DNA from: Dyella sp. 2HG41-7
GTDB taxonomy: Bacteria; Pseudomonadota; Gammaproteobacteria; Xanthomonadales; Rhodanobacteraceae
Direction of reading: 5' to 3'
Length of the DNA: 64,000 bases
Assembly: GCF_021390675.1 (NCBI RefSeq)
Contig: NZ_JAJEJV010000004.1
Location: 3,038,001-3,102,000, forward strand
The number at the start of each line of letters is the position of its first letter. Position 1 is the stretch's first letter. The notes under the pieces were generated by a model that was not told the origin of the DNA, did no database searches, and worked only from the letters and a program-made list of their open reading frames with translations. Shown here one piece after another: positions 61,330-64,000 of this stretch. Both the position numbers and the translations under genes were made by a program.

Positions 61330-62937
61330 TCATGCATGCTGCAAATCGCGTAGCCGGAAGCCCGTCGCGAAAAGCACCGCTACATACGTCGCGCCACCGG
61401 CGCCGACCAGCACAGCGAGCCGCCATACACGTTCCATCGCGTGCATCTGCGTCCAATCGAGCCACTGCCAGCGCCCGAGCAGCAGCACTGCCGTCATCGC
61501 CGCACAAGCCAGCGCCAAACGCGCCAGATGGCGTCCCCATCCCGGCTGAGGCTGATAGATATCGGCCTTTTTCAGCCAGCGCCACAACAGCAGCAAGTTG
61601 ATATAGCTGGCGATCGCGCTGGCCATGCCCAGCGCAAGGTGCAAGCCGGGGACCTTGGACAAGCCTTCCAGCAAAGGTCCCGCCTTCAGCGCGGACGGCG
61701 CCCATAACGCATAGAGCGCAAGTAAAAAAACGCCATTGAGCAGCATGTTGGATACGAGCGCCGCCACGCCGGCCCTGACCGGCGTGCGCGTGTCTTTGCG
61801 CGCATAAAACGCCGGCAGCAACACTTTCACTTGCGCATAGGCCGGCACGCCGAAACTCAACGCTGTCACCGACAACGTCGCCATGCGCGTGTCGAACGGA
61901 TGAAACTGTCCATTCTGAAACAGCGTGGCGACCAACGGTTGCGCCAGCAGCATCAAACCGAACATCGCGGGCACCGCAATCAGCAGCGTGGTGCGCAATC
62001 CCCAGTCCAAAGCTTTCGAGAATCCATCGTGATCGGTGGCGATGTGATGCCGCGAAAGCGAAGGCAGGATGACCGTGCCGAGCGCCACGCCAAACACACC
62101 TAGCGGCAATTCCAGAAAGCGATCCGCTTGCGACAACCACGTTTGCGAACCGGCGATCAGCAGCGACGCAATCACCGTGTCGAACAGCAAGTTGATTTGC
62201 GAGACCGACGAACCGAACAGCGTCGGCACCATCTGACTCATGATTCGGCGCACCTGCGGATGGTTCCATCCCCAGCGCGGCCACACCAACAAGTCCAACG
62301 TGCGCAACGCGGGCAGCTGAAACAACACCTGCAGAATGCCCGCGGCCAACACTGCCCATCCCAACGCCAGAATCGGCGTATGCAAATAGCGCGAGAGCCA
62401 CCACGCGCCGGCGATCATGCAGAGATTAAGAATCACCGGCGTCAACGCCGGCAAGCCGAAGCGATGGAAACTGTTGAGCGCGCCGCCCGAAAGCGCGGTC
62501 AGCGACACGAACAGCAAGAACGGAAACGTGAGGCGCAACAGGTCGACGGTCAGCGAGAATTTCTCCGGCTCGTCCACCGCACCCGGCGTAAACAACATCG
62601 CCACTTGCGGCGCGAACAACACGCACAACGCCGCGACCACCAGCAGCACGCCACTCAAGGTGCCGGCGACGCGCGACATCAGATCCTTCAGATCGTCGTG
62701 ACTGCCGGTCTCTTTGACTTCGGTAAAAACCGGTACGAAGGCGGTGGAAAACGCCCCCTCCGCAAACATGCGGCGCATGAAATTGGGAATCCGGAAGGCC
62801 ACCCAGAACGCATCGGTGGCCACGTTGGCGCCGAAGACGTGGCTGATGGAAATATCCCTCAGCAGCCCGAGCACGCGCGAAACCATGGTCATGCTGCTGA
62901 AGGAAAGCAGCCCGCGTAACATGCTGGGGGACTTCAT
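61330..62937 (-). CDS. murJ: Lipid II flippase MurJ
   Basis: A 535-residue MOP-superfamily protein with 14 helices that flips lipid II for peptidoglycan assembly. The N-terminus SMTMVSRVLGLLRDISISHVFGAN and MRRMFAEGAFSTAFVPVFTE are family hallmarks. The central cavity region is FELPLGVFGVALGTVILPSLSR-like (seen as LELPLGVFGVALGTVILPSL), and YAQVKVLLPAFYARKDTRTPV follows. The start ATG is 62937. It lies just before ribF on the minus strand and diverges from rpsT. Confidence 0.96.
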   Translation of the reverse strand: MKSPSMLRGLLSFSSMTMVSRVLGLLRDISISHVFGANVATDAFWVAFRIPNFMRRMFAEGAFSTAFVPVFTEVKETGSHDDLKDLMSRVAGTLSGVLLVVAALCVLFAPQVAMLFTPGAVDEPEKFSLTVDLLRLTFPFLLFVSLTALSGGALNSFHRFGLPALTPVILNLCMIAGAWWLSRYLHTPILALGWAVLAAGILQVLFQLPALRTLDLLVWPRWGWNHPQVRRIMSQMVPTLFGSSVSQINLLFDTVIASLLIAGSQTWLSQADRFLELPLGVFGVALGTVILPSLSRHHIATDHDGFSKALDWGLRTTLLIAVPAMFGLMLLAQPLVATLFQNGQFHPFDTRMATLSVTALSFGVPAYAQVKVLLPAFYARKDTRTPVRAGVAALVSNMLLNGVFLLALYALWAPSALKAGPLLEGLSKVPGLHLALGMASAIASYINLLLLWRWLKKADIYQPQPGWGRHLARLALACAAMTAVLLLGRWQWLDWTQMHAMERVWRLAVLVGAGGATYVAVLFATGFRLRDLQHA

Positions 62938-62994
62938 GCGTTGTCGGTGCCCGGCCTGATCTGAAAAGCGGCGCTTAGTGTGCCAGCTTTTAGT

Positions 62995-63143
62995 CTCCCC
63001 CCCTTCGCAGAGAGGGTTGAGGTGAGGGGCGAATCTTGCGTGTTGAGCTCATGATGAGCATCAAGAGCCGCTTCGATGTGAACCTCGGCTAGAATGTCCC
63101 CTCATCCGGCCCTTCGGGCCACCTTCTCCCCGAAAGGGAGAAG
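62995..63143. repeat. Paired palindromic intergenic repeat, copy 4 (murJ-rpsT), degenerate
   Basis: The left half (62995-63029) has a decayed palindrome and the conserved GGTTGAGGTGAGGGG. The right half (63098-63143) has CCCCTCATCCGGCCC then a palindrome around TTCTCCCCGAAAGGGAGAA, with an additional GGCCCTTCGGGCC hairpin. Orientation and spacing match copies 1-3. It fills most of the gap between divergent murJ and rpsT, upstream of the rpsT promoter. Confidence 0.75.
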
Positions 63144-63180
63144 TTAAGCAGGGTCCCTGGCGGGACGGTTGCTTAACCAC

Positions 63181-63209
63181 TTGACCTAACGGCAAATTAG
63201 CCGCATAAT
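63181..63209 (+). promoter_or_regulatory. Sigma-70 promoter for rpsT
   Basis: TTGACC (63181-63186) and CATAAT (63204-63209) are separated by 17 nt, a near-consensus promoter giving a leader of about 35 nt before the rpsT start. Strong expression fits a ribosomal-protein gene. Confidence 0.8.
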
Positions 63210-63252
63210 TGCCGCCTTTTTCCAACCCCAGTATTCATTCCGGAGTTCTACC

Positions 63253-63516
63253 TTGGCTAACATCAAGTCCGCGAAGAAGCGCGCGCGCCAGTCCGAGCAG
63301 CGCCGCCTGCGCAACGTCAGCGCCCGTTCCATGGTCCGTAGCGCCCTGCGCAAGGTCGTCAAAGCCATTGAGGCCAAGGACAAGACTGCCGCCGTGGCCG
63401 CTTTCGAAGCCGCCCAGCCGGTGATGGATCGTTACGCCGCTCGCGGCCTGATCCACAAGAACAAGGCCGCTCGTCATAAGAGCCGCCTGAACTCGAAGAT
63501 TCGCGAACTGGCCTAA
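63253..63516 (+). CDS. rpsT: 30S ribosomal protein S20
   Basis: An 87-residue basic protein that binds 16S rRNA. It begins [21 protein letters not shown] and has the conserved [16 protein letters not shown] near the C-terminus. The start codon is TTG at 63253 with CGGAG 8 nt upstream. A UUG start is also used by E. coli rpsT, where it is tied to translational autoregulation by S20. It has its own promoter and terminator, so it is monocistronic. Confidence 0.97.
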   Translation: MANIKSAKKRARQSEQRRLRNVSARSMVRSALRKVVKAIEAKDKTAAVAAFEAAQPVMDRYAARGLIHKNKAARHKSRLNSKIRELA

Positions 63517-63549
63517 GGCCAGATCGACATTATTTGGGTTGGTGTCGAG

Positions 63550-63572
63550 GCCGGCGGAAACGCCGGCTTTTT
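63550..63572 (+). terminator. Intrinsic terminator after rpsT
   Basis: GCCGGCG-GAAA-CGCCGGC followed by TTTTT: a 7-bp GC stem with a GNRA-type loop, 34 nt after the rpsT stop. Confidence 0.88.
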
Positions 63573-63590
63573 CACGTCCGAATTCGCCGG

Positions 63591-64000
63591 TCAGCGGACA
63601 AGCTTCGCCAACTGTTCCTTCATGGCCCGCACTTCCGTCACGCTCGATCGATCGAAATCCGGCGGCAGATCCAGCAACTTGGGATTCAGATAACGCATCC
63701 CCGACCGCTGGACGGCCCGCGCGGAACCATGAAATTCATGGGCCTTCGAAAGCCCTGCGATCTCGACCAGATTCGTCGAGCGAATGCCCGCCCCGGCCAT
63801 GATGCTGATGCGGTCTCCCGCCTGCTCTACGAGCCTGGCGATAACCTGCGCACCAGCAAGCGCATTCGCGTGGCCGCCTGAGGTCAGCACACGCTCGCAT
63901 CCCAAGCCGATGATGCTCTCAAGCGAACGGCTCAGGTCCGCGCTCGCATCGATGGCGCGATGGAACGTCACACCCAACTTGCCTGCGGTGCGCACCAACT
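63591..64000 (-). CDS. cutC: Copper homeostasis protein CutC (5' end cut by window edge)
   Basis: The C-terminal about 136 residues of a CutC-family TIM-barrel protein. Visible motifs are LGVTFHRAIDAS, LGCERVLTSGGHANAL, AGDRISIMAGAGIRSTNL and the late KAHEFHGSAR, all conserved in CutC. The frame is open to base 64000, so the N-terminus is missing. The role in copper handling is inherited from the family name and is not well proven. It converges on rpsT. Confidence 0.9.
   Translation of the reverse strand, partial: LVRTAGKLGVTFHRAIDASADLSRSLESIIGLGCERVLTSGGHANALAGAQVIARLVEQAGDRISIMAGAGIRSTNLVEIAGLSKAHEFHGSARAVQRSGMRYLNPKLLDLPPDFDRSSVTEVRAMKEQLAKLVR

Noticed and set aside
1-64000. CRISPR arrays, prophage, integrases, IS elements and toxin-antitoxin pairs.
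   Set aside because: No regularly spaced direct repeats, transposase or phage structural genes were seen. The YgfX/CptA protein has been called toxin-like elsewhere, but here its sdhE context favours an assembly-related role.

Overview
The window reads as chromosomal DNA of a GC-rich gammaproteobacterium. Gene content and order (kdkA beside a family-9 heptosyltransferase, a MetX/SST-type acyltransferase, kmo, a PhaR/PhaB pair, an Slp lipoprotein with a W/Y/G tail, a single lolC-lolD pair next to sdhE-cptA) point to Xanthomonadales, most likely Rhodanobacteraceae (Dyella, Luteibacter or Rhodanobacter type). This is inferred from gene families and not from a 16S or database match. I saw no prophage, integrase, insertion sequence or CRISPR array. 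Both ends cut a gene: fabD on the left and cutC on the right.

Layout. 0-2.7 kb (minus): yceD-rpmF-fabH-fabD, fatty-acid initiation coupled to ribosomal protein L32, without plsX between rpmF and fabH. 2.9-3.9 kb (plus): small membrane protein and maf. 3.9-9.4 kb: a GT39-type glycosyltransferase diverging from a MoxR-DUF58-TgpA transglutaminase cassette. 9.4-13.5 kb: Slp lipoprotein, then (minus) tRNA-Ser, 4.5S RNA, dnaX-ybaB-recR and a HIT protein. 13.6-23 kb is mainly envelope: MBL protein and kdkA (minus), heptosyltransferase (plus), then (minus) comEC-exbB-exbD-msbA-lpxK-DUF6165. comEC is interrupted by one in-frame amber codon. 23-29.6 kb (minus): SdhAF4-like, sdhC-D-A-B, sdhE, cptA, lolC, lolD. 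29.7-33 kb: ygfZ, a SleB-type hydrolase, a glycine-zipper lipoprotein and tatD. 33-38 kb: a MarR-controlled tripartite Emr-type drug efflux operon. 38-41.2 kb: phaR, phaB-like reductase, kmo, DUF3293. 41.2-48.2 kb: a complete ccmABCDEFGHI cytochrome c maturation operon. 48.2-50.2 kb: MetX/SST-family acyltransferase, cysteine-dioxygenase-like protein, tRNA-Leu. 50.3-55.9 kb (minus): complete pgaABCD poly-N-acetylglucosamine operon. 56.4-62.9 kb (minus): murJ, ribF, ileS, lspA. 63.2-64 kb: rpsT and cutC.

Non-coding structure. (i) At 59983-60253, between ribF and ileS, lies a 271-bp element with 30-bp perfect terminal inverted repeats enclosing two arms whose terminal hairpins have mutually complementary loops, a three-way junction with a predicted kissing interaction. 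(ii) Four copies of a paired GC-rich palindrome (25.8, 43.5, 56.9 and 63.0 kb) sit between genes. The 43.5-kb copy has been captured as the C-terminus of CcmD and supplies the Shine-Dalgarno of ccmE. (iii) A perfect 9-bp inverted repeat brackets the start codon of phaR. (iv) A consensus-like promoter places the yceD transcript start almost at the start codon, so that mRNA may be leaderless. (v) A 440-bp non-coding stretch with several hairpins precedes the SleB-like gene.

I did not find a wholly new multi-gene system. The strongest candidates for something undescribed are the kissing-loop element upstream of ileS and the phaR start-codon repeat. The comEC amber codon is the clearest oddity in a protein-coding gene.
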